Shown here: positions 50,089 through 61,902 of the stretch, in pieces
How positions within the stretch are numbered: position 1 is the first letter of the stretch
How the letters are laid out: the number at the start of each line of letters is the position of its first letter
Assembly (NCBI GenBank): GCA_947000775.1
Contig: CAMQGK010000466.1
Location: 992,001-1,056,000, forward strand
Direction of reading: 5' to 3'
Source of the DNA: Pterois miles
Lineage: Eukaryota; Chordata; Actinopteri; Perciformes; Scorpaenidae
DNA length: 64,000 nucleotides
Program-made: the position numbers and the translations under genes
The notes under the pieces: model-generated
Database searches by the model: none
Told to the model about the DNA's origin: nothing
Seen by the model: the letters and a program-made list of their open reading frames with translations, nothing else

Positions 50089-50330
50089 AACATGTATAAA
50101 AAAAAAATCTATAATCTAAAACCAGATGAAATGCAATACGGCATATTGGGCTGTTTGTAATCTACCCACCTTTCTAACAAGAAGTAAAACTATATTTCTA
50201 AGCAAATATAATTATTCATTGTGTGCACTGTTGTATTAATCTAGTTTGTTGAATGTAGGAAGAAACATAATCAAGGTTTTGTTGAAGATATAACATATTT
50301 TTTTGTCTCCAGCAACAGTTGATGATACAA
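50089..50330 (-). repeat. repeat unit flanking the AGGGCTGTCAA element, second copy
   Basis: Read in reverse it matches 37815-38126: GGAGACAAAAAAATATGTTA, TTCTTCCTACATTC, GTGCACACAATG, TTTGCTTAGAAA, TTTTACTTCTTG, AAACAGCCC, CTGGTTTTAGATTATAGA. It joins the AGGGCTGTCAA end at the same place (ATGTT next to AGGGCTGTC) as in the 38-kb copy. Confidence 0.7.
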
Positions 50331-50339
50331 CTTTTCTAC

Positions 50340-51399
50340 CACAATATCCCTCCCCAGGCTAAAAGGTCTAAGCAGAATTCGTGTCTTCAGTCCAACACGT
50401 CCGTTTCATGAGCAGAGCCGTTGGAGAGGCGCCTGGCTGCTCCTGGATCCCTCCCAAAAGGAAGGGCCGGGCCTACTGGTCGGTCCAGAAGGACGAGTAA
50501 CATCAGCCATTGTGAGTCAGTCCCGGGGCAGACGAGGGGAGGGAGCGGTGAGATTCAGCAGAAGACAAAACACACAGCGACCTCGAGCACGCGTTCATTA
50601 GGTCATATTACCGAGGCTGTCTCTCAACTTGGCAGACAGCACAATTAATAAAGCTGCCACCAGTGTAAACAGGGCGTGTGTGTGTTCTGTGGGTGTCCGA
50701 CGGTCTTTTGTGTCCCTCTAAGTTTACATTCGATGAAGCAAGTGACAGAGGGAGGGAAAAAATGTGAATGAAAAAAGAAAAAGAAGAAAAAAATGCGGAT
50801 GAGAGACGAAGCCAAAAGTGTGTCCAAAGAGCGTGTCAGTGTCGTTACAGCAGCAGAGCCTGGGACGAGGTCGAGTTTCGGGGAGGAGGAGAGGCTGGGG
50901 GAGGATAAGAAAGAACAGACATGGAGAGAAAGAAAAACAGAGGGAGACGTGTTGGAAAGACAGAAATGTGAGCACAGAGGAAGGGAGATAAGGGAAGACT
51001 GGTGGGAGCGGGGGAAGATGAGAGGAAGAGTGGTGAGTGAGAGGAATGCCAGAGACAAATAGGGGAGGAGAGGGGAGACTAAATATATCAGCGTCTTCTT
51101 CAACGCTGTCTTATAGGACAACTGGATGCTGCAGACCTGAAGCTGCACATGTCCTTCTTGTTGTTGTATGCTTGCCAACTTTTTGACAAGAAGGAAGACA
51201 AACTTCTCTCCGCAAAGCCCCACACAGAGCGTACCCTACTGCGGAGATGAATAAAACCGGTAATTTTAGTCTCAGGTCTGAATATTGCTGTGTATGACAG
51301 ACATAGCCTCGCTGGGGGACGCAATCATTGCCAGATAAGAAATATTCTGCTCCCTGCGGTTTTAAATGTGTTTAAATGTTATTTGCCCCAGTCTGATTA
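50340..51399. other. non-coding sequence, purine-rich
   Basis: The stretch 50745-51060 is strongly purine-rich on the plus strand. This creates long open frames on both strands that are compositional, not genes. Confidence 0.5.
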
Positions 51400-51730
51400 A
51401 GTCTCCCCTTTGTTTCTATTGCATTCCAGTCTGCTGAATAAGCGCCTAGCTCCCTCCACCTCTGCACTCCTCTGCATTCTCCGCCGGGCCACCTCGCCGC
51501 AGTGTACAAATATATCACACCAATACTGGCCAGGCAAATGACCTGCCATGTTCCATGGTCCCCCAGGGATCTACTGCCACTCATAACTCCCCAATCCCTC
51601 GCTTATTTCAGCCACTCGCCACCACTTTCGAAGCAGATTGAATATATCGCCGAGGTGTTATTTGAGAGCCATTATCGTGCATTGTTTGGGTATTTATGCA
51701 AGCTGGGTCTCTCGGATACAAAGTGAAGTA
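51400..51730. promoter_or_regulatory. candidate conserved non-coding block
   Basis: Single-copy sequence with CG dinucleotides and AT-rich words side by side (CTCCGCCGGGCCACCTCG; ATATATCGCCGAGGTG; AGCCATTATCGTGCATTG). It shows no repeat similarity and no codon pattern. Conservation is untested. Confidence 0.25.
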
Positions 51731-52089
51731 GATGGCGTGTGTAATAATGGAAGAAATGTTGGGATGTGTGCCGTGCTGGGGAGTATAGGTGCAAAACTGG
51801 ATGGAGAACAGATATGGGTTTTTTTCGTCATACTGAACGTATACGGGAGCAATACTGAAGTGATTTCATTTAGTGCCTGCCATGGATGAAAACAAAATCA
51901 GCATGTTAATGTCAAGACAGAAAGATAATCAATATCAATATAAACAGCATATAAAAGCAATATTTGCGCTGCCTTCTAGACATCGCCAGCCTTGTTATCG
52001 ATGTGTTCTCTTCAGCAACTGAGATCAAGCTTTGCCCCCTTGTCTGAACAGACTTAATACAAGCAACCTTTTGTTCTCCACCAAATCAC

Positions 52090-52340
52090 TTTGCACAGAG
52101 CAAAATCAGTTCTACAAAGCTCTGGAATTAAACCACAACCTAATATGTCTTTGGTACAAGTGGGCCTTGACCTATTATTTGACAAACGCCGTTTGATAAT
52201 GGGATTCAGCGCTAAGCCGGTCTCCATCGGCGCACTGCAATCCACTTTCCTCCGCAGGTCGACTGACCCTTCCCTTGGTGCGCTGAAGGATGGCTTGTAT
52301 GATCTGCTCTGGCTTGTTAAAACTCGCGATTTCACAAGGG
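52090..52340. promoter_or_regulatory. candidate conserved non-coding block
   Basis: Repeat-free block with retained CGs (TTCAGCGCTAAGCCGGTC, CTCCATCGGCGCACTGC). Inference from composition only. Confidence 0.2.
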
Positions 52341-54950
52341 GGAAAGGTTAGGGATCGCACGACGACAAGAACCTGTCGCCGGAGAGTCGAGGCTTGTGAC
52401 TTCGACCCACACTGAGAGACGTCCTCAGAAGAGAATCCCTGCTTTCTTCCTTTTCTCTCCCTCTCTCTCGAGGAATACTCAAGCCTCGACCTGCATGCCT
52501 CATTTGAATTTCAACGGCTGCTTTAAACCCTGTGGCGACACACACAAACACAAACACACAAACAGTGCGTTTTCAGCTCAATCGTCCAATAGAAAGCACA
52601 TTTTTCGACTGAAGTGACTCATGAATGTGTGTCGGGGAGGTGTCTCGCTATACGCCCTGACCTTTCCAAGGAGAGAAAGCAGAAGTGAATCCATTTCTCC
52701 TGGCGTTGTTTGTATGCAGCACAAGGCAGCAATTACTAAAGCCTAATGAATAACCGGGACAAAACAAAGCGCCGACACACTCTAGCCATTTCTGCTCCCC
52801 CCCAAAAGGCTACATTAGCATCTTAAATGCAAATGAAACTCTTACTAGAAATGCAGACAAGTCGCTCTTGGGGAGGGGAGAAAAAAAGAAAACACATTAT
52901 TCCTTCTCCCTCACCTGTAGACTCAAACAGTACGCAGTGCAAACACAAGCCCAAGTGTCTTTCTGTGGAGGTGGCTATTAATTCCTGCAAAGACGGGAAA
53001 GAGTTTGCGAAGCAGATGCAGACGGTTGAAGTTCAGCAGTCTCTATTTTGATCTTTTCACATGCGTCAGTCTGTCACCAAAGAAGGGATATTGTGCTGCT
53101 ACATATGGGGCTTAACAAGCACACAAGAGCATGAAGCTTTTTTTGTAAGCTGATTCGCAGGCAAAGGAGGAGGAGGGAAGAAAATAAGAGCCTCAAAGAG
53201 ATGGACAGATTATGTCCAGTGACCACAAACGCTCTGACCACCACCAAAAACCTCTTAAAGCTGTTATCGTGTCAAATAGGAGAAATCCTAGAAAGCCTCG
53301 TGTGCAGCGCCGGCTGCGCTCTAAACATTTATTTTACAAGCTCCCTGCTGAGCGCACAACCAAATCTCTCACTTCACAATGGATTTCTGAGTCATCCATC
53401 AATGAATGGACTGCTGTGGTTGTTGTGTGTGAATGGATGGCGACGGGCGACGCTTGAGGTGCTTCGCCCAGCGAGCGTGTGGCCTAGATCTGGTCTCCGA
53501 GTTAAAGGGGATGCACGATGCTGCTAATTTGGGTCACTGTGTTGCTGGGTTACAGCCTGTATTCCTCCAGGAACAGATATGGATGTGTGTGCATTGAACA
53601 CACACATAATCTACTGTATGTGTTCCTTGTGCTAATATAAGATCACAAGTGGCTGTCGTTTGGCTGGCAGACTTATTCCAGCTATGTATTTGTGCTGGGG
53701 GGGTGGGGGGGGTCCTCAGAGAGAAATATGTCAGCCTGACCTACAGCTTGGACAAGACCTTCACCACCGCCTCATACTATGAACACGACAGGATGTGATG
53801 AGAAGCAGGGAGCGGAAACATATACGGAGTTTGAACCAGAACAGGGAGCTTGACAGAGTACTGTGTGCAGTATTTTCTTTGTCTCCTGTGGTTGTTGAAA
53901 TGCAGCCAAGTATTTAAGCAGTAAATACACACAAACGAGCGCACAAACGTACACACACTTTGGCTCTCTTGACAAGCATAAACCTCAACAAGAACAACAG
54001 TGAAACAGGATCCTGAAGCCACCTCCTGAAACTGTGAAGTCAACCGTCTGCAACCGAAGCTCTCCCAGAACATCGGAAATAGGGGAAATACAGATTTCCC
54101 TCACAGTTGCTGCTCCTCTTTTGTATCTTGGAGCATGTGTGCTCTCGTGCACTAACTCAACATGATCTTGGAGAAGTGGTGCTAAGAAAGCAGTTTAGTT
54201 CCCCCTTTGTGATTGCAGCTTAAGTGGTAGCTCTCTTGAGCAGCAACAGGAGAAAGATGAGTTTAAACAGAGACCTGAACCTGCAGCAGGCAGAATACTT
54301 TTTTGCATCATTGGGCAAAAATTCCATAATAATCCTTCAACATATTGTAATTCAAGTGTTCTGAGAGAAAACTAGACTTCTGCACCTCCTCACGGCTCTG
54401 TTTTCAGATGGGAGACCATCACAAGTCATTTCAGAGAGAGAGCCTTCCTATTGGCTGTGCTACAGCTGGTGAGCTTGTGCTTGGTATTTCCTCAACTGGT
54501 CATCTAAACAGTACACTACAAGATGTTTCTGAAAACATCTGAGGCCAGAGCTAGGCATTACAGTAACAGAATATTGATTCATATCGCAGATCAGATTGAT
54601 AGGCAGCCCACGTAGACGGAAGTCGAACAGCAGGCTCCAGATCAGCCCTGACTGGTTGTTTTCCGGTCTGTAAAATCCTGCAGATGCCATTAGCAGGACA
54701 CAGCGGCACATGATTTTTTTCAGATTACCTGTCTCATGCACGACTGTCATTTCTACTGCTGCTGCTTTAAGAGCAGGTGGTGCAACAATATGATGCACAA
54801 AACAAGCTCAAACAAAGCAACATGTAGTCTTGACTTTAGATTCATGACCTATTTCACCTACACATGCAGTATACCATCACAAAGAAAGCATGCATACAAG
54901 CTGCACTGAGGCGACATTGAAGCTGATGCACAGAGTAAACAGAACACAAA
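52341..54950. other. non-coding sequence, no gene seen
   Basis: Mostly unique sequence. It has a G-run at 53697-53711 and CA-rich scraps near 53925-53960. No splice-bounded plexin-like or other exon. Confidence 0.45.
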
Positions 54951-55040
54951 CCCCTGACACAGACGCGGGGCCGGGGCTTCACCACAGTGGCGCCGGGGCA
55001 GGGCGGGCGGCAGCAGCAGCAGCTACTAATTAAGAGCGGT
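54951..55040. other. short GC-rich stretch with (CAG)n
   Basis: A very GC-rich patch (GACGCGGGGCCGGGGC, GGCAGGGCGGGCGGCAGCAG) in AT-rich surroundings, ending in CAG repeats. It is too short to call a CpG island. Confidence 0.5.
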
Positions 55041-56800
55041 TGGCTGAACAGCTATAGTTAGGGCTGCAGCTGCAGGGCTGAGGAGAATAGGGCGACAGGT
55101 CTGACACTGTGTCTGTGCGAGTGTGTGTGTTACTACGAGCAGCCCAGAGGCTATAGGCTAGGGCCCCAGTTCTAGTCTTGCTGACTCAGATTCAACACTG
55201 CCTGTCTGGCAGCAATACTGCTGGTGCAGCTAGAAGGGAGGGAAGACAGCAATTTGCTTTTTCCCTGTCTCCCTTTTCTCTTTCCCTCACATAGTGTTTT
55301 ACTCTACTTTTTCTTTCAGTTTCACTTCCTCTTCCCTCCCTCCCTCCCTCCCTCGCTCCACTCTCCAGCCGCCCTATCATTTGCCGTCTCTCCCCTCTTT
55401 CCTCTCCGCTTCCGCACACACGGTCAATATGATTCAATAAGCTTTATTGGCAGTGAATGCGTTTGTGGAGCAGCGGTGGGGATTACAGTGGGATCAAAAC
55501 AGGAAATACATTTGCTTTTAATGGCGAGTGACTGATGAACACTTCCTCGACAGTGATACTTACAAATGAACCTCTTCCTGTCTCTCTGTCAATCTATTGT
55601 TGTCGTTCCCACTTGTGGATACTGGATGTTCTTGTTCTCCTGCTGCAACTCTAGTGGATCAAACTTGTTGGGCAACTTTGGGATTTAACAGCTCCACTGA
55701 TTCACGTCATTTATATGCTGTGAAGTGTAAACACGGACAAGAAAGACGACACTTGTCACGGCCTGACGTATCCACGATACCGCTTTTACCGTAGTTTTTA
55801 AGCAAGAAATGGTGTAATAATTTCTCTTATGTGATCTAAAAAGCAGTTATTGTGCACCTTAAGGTAATTTATTGTACTCAAATAACTGGTGACCATATTA
55901 ACATACATTAAAAAGGGCCTTGTGACAGTGTAAGAGGCTTGGCCTAGGCCTTAGCTATTTAGCGTGCCAGCTAATCCTATTGTTGTTGTCTCTGGAGCAT
56001 AAGTGGCGAGCTTGATGTTAAATCCTTGCTTTTGTCTCTTTGTGCCTCTAAAATAACAGTCCTTCACAGTTAAGTGTAGACCAGTTTTGAAAGTCAAGTA
56101 CCATTCTCATGCATTGCATAGCATGAAATACTGCGGTGTATCACATCAAACGAGCCCTACATCACAGAGCGTTCAGCTGCAGCTACCTATTCACTGCCAA
56201 TCGGCTGCATTCTCAGCATTTCTGAACTGCCGGGAACGGAAAAGTGACATAGTTGACATTTGGATGCTTCAACCCGTGGGAAGGTTAATGTTATGAAATC
56301 GGCAAGTTGCCACTCTCGCACACCAAGTCCGACACCGACTGTCTTTCTCAGGACCGTGGTTTACTGTGCTGCTGCAGGCTGAATACACACAACGCAAACA
56401 CACACTTGCTCCTTTGTGTTTGCAGTCTAAACAGAGTGTTACGGGAGAGTGTGTCAGTTTATTGTTTGTATGTTCCCCTCTCTGTATGCCCTGATGTTTA
56501 CCTCTGCAGAACAATGGACTGGCCTGGGAAAACTTGGAGAAGGTCTGATCCTGTGTGCGTGTGTGTGTGTGTGTGTGTGTTTTTCCTGCTAATTCTGATT
56601 GCATTTCCGTGATTCCTTCACAACAGTCGCCAAGATGCACAAAACATAGTTTGCTTGACGCCCTTTAGCTGTCACTGTGCTGTTTCTAGGCCATGTGAAC
56701 AATCAGTGCAGTTATTTTTCCATTTATCTGTCTGTCAGTACTGTCTTGTTTGTCCTCTGTTAAAGCATCTCTGGATCTCTGGCTCAGGATTTCTGCCAGA
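55041..56800. other. non-coding sequence, no gene seen
   Basis: CT-rich low-complexity DNA at 55255-55410 and a short (GT) run at 56559-56580. No exon recognised. Confidence 0.45.
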
Positions 56801-56899
56801 AAAGTTTTTAGGAAAGGAGGCGGCGGTGGCAGTGGCTGGCGGCGGGGGCGTGGGGCTAAACCCTTTAGTAAACAGACTGTAGTGAGCAAGACACGGGAA

Positions 56900-57190
56900 C
56901 TTGCCTTGAGGAGATGTAGTATTTATTGACTGACAAACTAAACTGTACACACACTGCACTGCTACGCTCACACACACACTCCATCGCTTTCTCTATCTCT
57001 CTCTCGACCACATACTGACATTCGCCAACCCAACCTACGCCTCCTTACAGGAGGTTCAAGTTTGCTACCTCTATAACATATTTTAGTTTAAAAACATTTT
57101 TCAGAATACATAATTACTCAATGCTTAGGCCCAGCGGGGAGTCAACCTAGACCTGGCGGGGCACCAGGCTTGCAATACACTGGTTTAAAC
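56900..57190. repeat. GTACACACACTGC repeat, uninterrupted copy
   Basis: It shares AAACTGTACACACACTGCAC, GCTACGCTCACA, CTATAACATATTTTAGTT and ATAATTACTCAATGCT with about 37080-37680, where the SINE splits it. Related text also occurs in the elements at 39508 and 61903. Confidence 0.6.
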
Positions 57191-57344
57191 TCTGCTGATA
57201 CACTCAATATGCAGCTCAGCCAAGAGGAAATCTAAATTTGCTCAGTTCAAGTCCATCATTTAAGCTGCCTGTGTGTGAAAATAGAGCACTTTGTGTCCTT
57301 AAGTTTGCAATTTGCCTTCATTTTCCAGCAGGACCATCCACGTA

Positions 57345-57800
57345 GGGCTGAATGATTCTGAAAAAAATATCAAATTATTATTATGACAGATATTGTAATT
57401 GTGATATAAATTGCAATATTAGAGGGAATTATATTTTTTTTACATCTTTATTCTCATTTTCATTGAAAAACATATTAAATGAGTATGATTTTTGTCTGTA
57501 GAACATGATGTGTGGGCCAAGACGTCTCTGCAGCACAACAATCTTAATTAAAAATGGTATTTTGACAAATTTTCTGCTTTTAACAAATACTGCACGTCGT
57601 GCACTGCATGCCACAATCCTTTCTTGTCGTCTCTACCGTACGTTGTTGGAGCATAATATAATAATAACAATAACTTTAACAACAATCATAGTTCCAATTA
57701 TTTTTAGATGCACAGATGTCCTCTGAAAGCATCAACAAAATATTATCTGTCAGAGGACGTCATTCGTATTTGATTGTGCCAATACTGCTCAGCATTTCTT
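57345..57800. repeat. partial AGGGCTGAATGATT-ended element
   Basis: The left end TAGGGCTGAATGATTCTG, followed by GACAGATATTGTAATTGTGA and TAAATTGCAATATT, is typical of a fish inverted-repeat element. The opposite end is not recognised, so the right border is a guess. Confidence 0.4.
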
Positions 57801-58159
57801 TCCACATTATACATTTTGTAAAGAACACCAACATGTCAGTCACTGAAACACTAATAAAACCCTGACATCTGAATACAGGCAATAATGTGAAAGTAGAGCA
57901 AGACACAAACACTAAGTAGAGAGGTCAGACGTGCATCATGTGTATCTACGGGCTGTTAATTCAACCAGCCGTACATACAAACCAGCCTGCATACGCGTGT
58001 GAGATCTGGGCCTCCAGCCAGCCAACAGTTGGGCTAACTGTCTCATGTGGGCTTACCACTGAGGCTAACACTGACACTGCTCCTGTGGCTTCTAGACTGG
58101 GCCCTAACTTAACAATGGCTTCAAACAGAGTCGTTCAGGGAGGGTTCATTCATCTACAT

Positions 58160-58828
58160 CAGGGGTGTCAAGCTCATTTTAGTTCAGGGGCCACATACGG
58201 TCCAGTCTGATGTCCAGTGGGACAGTAAAACCACTTCATAGCAACCTATAAAGTAGGTTAGTACACTTTGAAAATGATCACAATTAATGAAAGATCCAGC
58301 CCAAAATACAAGTAGAAGTGAATTTAACTGCAAACTTGGAGTCAATTATTCATTCTGACTTAAAAAGTCATAAATTCAACTTAATATCTTATAACTTTGG
58401 CTTACTATATCAACATTTGGACATTATTTACTTAAAATCTGGACTAAATTTCCATAAAAAGTCATAAATGTGCTAAAATTTCTTAAAGTCGAGCCTTGAA
58501 AAATGAGAATCTCAGTTTTCACATTAAATATACATAGCTTTGACTCGTTGGACTTCCCAAGTTTAAGTCAAAAGTTTAACTTAACTCTTAATTATGACTT
58601 TCTGATATCATAAGAAATTTGACTTAATATCTCATCATTTTGGTCCCTATGTCAAAAATTTAACTTACGTTAGGATATAATTCCCATTGAAAATATTTCA
58701 GAATTGAGCCTTGAAAAATTATAATCTCATACTTTTCTGCAATTTTTACACTTCAGTCATCCAGTGGACCGGATTGGACCCTTTGGCGGGCCGGTTCGGT
58801 CCCTCGGGCCGTATGTTGGACACCCTTG
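58160..58828. mobile_element. hAT-type MITE with target-site duplication
   Basis: The left end is CAGGGGTGTCAAGCTCATTT; the right end read in reverse is CAAGGGTGTCCAACATACGG. The eight bases before it (ATCTACAT, 58152-58159) and after it (CTCTACAT, 58829-58836) match at 7 of 8 positions, as expected for the 8-bp duplication of hAT elements. The interior has repeated AAAATTTCTTAAAGTCGAGC / GAATTGAGCCTTGAAAA motifs and no transposase. Confidence 0.85.
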
Positions 58829-59033
58829 CTCTACATGATGTGGTATCATCAGCACTAACGCAACAGAGGGTACCTATTCATAGCGATTTCACATGGTCTG
58901 CTGATTGTTTCAAAAATATATCTGACAATTACCAAATCAGTGTAAAAAGAGAGAACTCATTGTGTTTTATGAGATGAGAAATCGTATCAAAAGAGTGTCA
59001 AAAAGCACAGCATGTGATCATGAGTGTAGCTTT

Positions 59034-59260
59034 TCATTACGAGAGCTCGACACGGAGAAGCGAGAGGCCGGCGCTGCGCCCATCTTCACTCTGGCCCGGC
59101 GCCAGGCCTGCTCCGACACAGGAAGACAGAGAGAGGGAGGGCGCTGTCTGTGTGTGGGGGGCAAACACTCCCCTGGCAGGATCCCCGGGGCCCGGCGGAG
59201 GGCAGGGTTCAGCCGGTGAAGGAGAGGCTGCGTGCCCGGCAGTCAATTAGCGGCTCGCAT
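59034..59260. promoter_or_regulatory. CG-rich segment, possible 5' exon or promoter
   Basis: This is the most CG-dense 230 bases in the right half (GAGGCCGGCGCTGCGCCC, GGCCCGGCGCCAGGCC, CCCGGGGCCCGGCGGAGGGC). On the minus strand it could be a non-coding first exon or promoter for plxna1, 27 kb upstream of the coding start. No convincing donor site was found, so this is only a candidate. Confidence 0.25.
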
Positions 59261-59679
59261 TTACACAACAAATGGAGCTCCCACGGTTTCTCTAGCGCTC
59301 ACATGCGCGTGCGCACACACACACCACTCATGAGTGTAACCACTCGCCGCTCATCAGCACACGCCGACGCAAGGTCGGAGAGCCGGGGAGGGAAGAAGAG
59401 ACAGAGAGAGTAACAGAGGGAGAGCAAGAGGCCAGCTATCTGCTGGAGTGGTACTCCACAAACACTAACTCGTCGGCTGTATCAGGAACACAAGCAGAGC
59501 CGCGGAGAGCACAAAATAACTAAATCTCTACCGTACAAAACTGAGGCTGTGAAACCGACACAGCTACATCGCTCTCATCTCCTTTGCCATTTAACAGAAG
59601 ACGTAGTAGAAAAGAGGGATCTGGATTGGATTTCAGATGACTGGTTAAGACAAAATCTATTTGAAGATGTCAGATGGGA
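59261..59679. other. non-coding sequence, no gene seen
   Basis: CG-containing at the left (CATGCGCGTGCGCACAC), then AT-rich. No gene recognised. Confidence 0.4.
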
Positions 59680-59767
59680 AATTCTCACTTTTTACACTAT
59701 TTTCTGCCATTGTTGACCTTTCAAGGTTAACTGAATCTTCATTTAAGTCAGTGAAGTAGCATTGTGT
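59680..59767 (+). repeat. direct repeat flanking an inverted-repeat element, left copy
   Basis: AAATTCTCACTTTTTACACT ... AGTCAGTGAAGTAGCATTGTG aligns with 60217-60303 (AAATTGTCACTTTTTTCTAA ... ATCAGTGAGGTGGCATTGTT) in the same direction. It is diverged but colinear. Confidence 0.6.
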
Positions 59768-60200
59768 TAAGGCCCAGAAACACCAAACTGACATGAGAGA
59801 ACTAGCAGGGTCGAAGGTCGCCTGTTGCGTCGCCTCATGTCGCCTCTGTATTTTGGCCAAAAAGTTGCGCTCAAACAGCGTTAAGTCTACAGCCAACATC
59901 CAATTACCACATACATCCTGTACTGGAGTGATCAGATATGATGAAGACAAAAAAATGAGGCTTCTGTGTGTGTCTTCTTTCCTTTAATCATTTGCTTTCC
60001 TCACTTCCATTTCTCCTCTTGTGCACAGATTCGCTTAAGCTGAACAGCCAATCAGAGTGATTTCTCCCACCGACTGGCTCTGCAGCTGATTCAACATGCT
60101 GCATCGGCCAAAAAGCCTCCGACAGGGGCAGAGTAGAGCCAACCGTATGGGACACAGCAAGCAAATAGGGTGACCATCGGGTTGGTGTGTCAGGGCCTTA
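59768..60200. mobile_element. TAAGGCCC-ended inverted-repeat element
   Basis: The left end is TAAGGCCCAGAAACACCAAA; the right end read in reverse is TAAGGCCCTGACACACCAAC. There is no coding capacity. It lies between two diverged direct repeats of about 88 bases. No short target duplication was seen. Confidence 0.7.
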
Positions 60201-60216
60201 TAATAAAACAAGCTAT

Positions 60217-60303
60217 TTGAAATTGTCACTTTTTTCTAACATTTTATACCCTCTAAACATCAACTGACTCTACATTCAAATCAGTGAGGTGGCATTGTTT
60301 TAG
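60217..60303 (+). repeat. direct repeat flanking an inverted-repeat element, right copy
   Basis: See the left copy at 59680-59767. Both end in (G)GCATTGT(G/T)TTA(A)GG, so the left copy's end overlaps the element's terminal TAAGG. Confidence 0.6.
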
Positions 60304-61902
60304 GTTGCCGGTTTATTAGCCCACCCCACAACTTTATGATGATATACAGGTAACGAATACAAGCAAAAAACAACTAAGTGAAATCAACACTTCCCACTGA
60401 TCCACATCTTGTTATTAGCTCTGCTAACCCTGACCAGCACAGTCTTTACTTTCCACACAAGTTGTCCTTGCTTGTGTAAATGCAATGATTTGTGTTACTG
60501 TAGTTCTATTATGGTGCTCTGCAGCATTAAATGAAAAATGTTTGAAATCGATCTTAGCAGGAACAGCCAGCATCATGCATTAGGGCATACCAAATGAATC
60601 CAAAATACACTGAGCAGGTTGTTAATTTAACTGAGCCAAATATTTACTGTATGATTGGTCACAGCGTAAAGCTGATGAGAGGCTACTGACCCGCAAACCA
60701 TCACTCAGCATGCTGGGAGATGGAAACAGAGAAGCAAAGAAAGAAGACGAAATCACAGCAGAGAGACAGTCAGGCAGAAAATACAGAGCAGGAGTGGCAG
60801 ACATCCCTTTCAGACACTTAGCTTCACCCACAAACCTGGTGGAAACGTGCCATGTCAGGGTGACGTGTGAACAGCAGCTGAAGTCAATACTGTTGACTCA
60901 ATAAAGTTCATCAGGCAATACCCTGTCAGGACCTGGTGAAATTCACTTCAATCTTTCTTTGCAATGCTAGCGTGAAGAAGAGAAACAAGTATTTCATTCT
61001 GCAAGTTGCTCCCTGCAAGCATGTGAGATGTCAACTTCAAAATGTCAGGAGAACCTTAATGGCCATCAACCACTTTTGAGTGATTTATTCACAGAAATCC
61101 TCCAGAAAGAAGAGATATTCACAAGCACTGCCACTGCAGTATTACAGGTCTTATGAGTGAAACAGGACGAAAAGGAAGTTCAAAAGAGAAAAGGCTCTGC
61201 AATGACCCAAAACGTGCTATTTTTGTCAGTGTGAATGGGTCACCCTGGGTTATGACCTCTGGGTTTATGTCTGCAGGTCCAGAAAGTGGGTGAATAGAGG
61301 CTACACTTCATTTCTACAACCTTATTATAGGAGATATAATGGCACAAACTTCCTACCACTCGGCCATAAATGCCACTCTTCTTTATACTTCTATCCGTTT
61401 AATGAAGATGTCTTGCATTAACTTTTCATAAGGTGACCACATAAAGAAATCTACAGTCGGTCCGCACTGTCTGCCTTGTTGAATATCCAGAGTAAAAACA
61501 GCACTGTAACCACCTGAATGACAGTGAAACGTGATCATCCTGTGAGGCACACAAATTTACAAGCTCTTGTAAACTTCTGCTTTGTGGTCATTTTTGTAAG
61601 CGTGCGAGTTAAAATTGCATATTGTGGCATTCATGTAAGAGCATAAAAAGGAGACATAAGCAACTGCCCAGTCCATCCGTGCACATGGAGCACAAATACC
61701 GCCAGACGACGGTGCTTTTCTGCACGCTCTGTGGGCTCGTATCACATGCATGCACCTGGTTTTTATGCGCACGGCTTGACACTAATACGGCATACTCATG
61801 TACAGAGCGGCGCTGTTACCGAGTTCCAACAATGACGCGGCCAAAAGCTGATTATTTAAAAAGCAGAGTGGAGGGAAGGTGGAAACAATCAGAGCTTCCA
61901 GC
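60304..61902. other. non-coding sequence, no gene seen
   Basis: AT-rich DNA without recognised exons or named repeats. Confidence 0.45.

Noticed and set aside
50645..51223. A 192-codon minus-strand open frame
   Set aside because: It is produced by a strongly purine-rich plus strand (50745-51060). The peptide is low-complexity F/S/L/P with no recognisable family.
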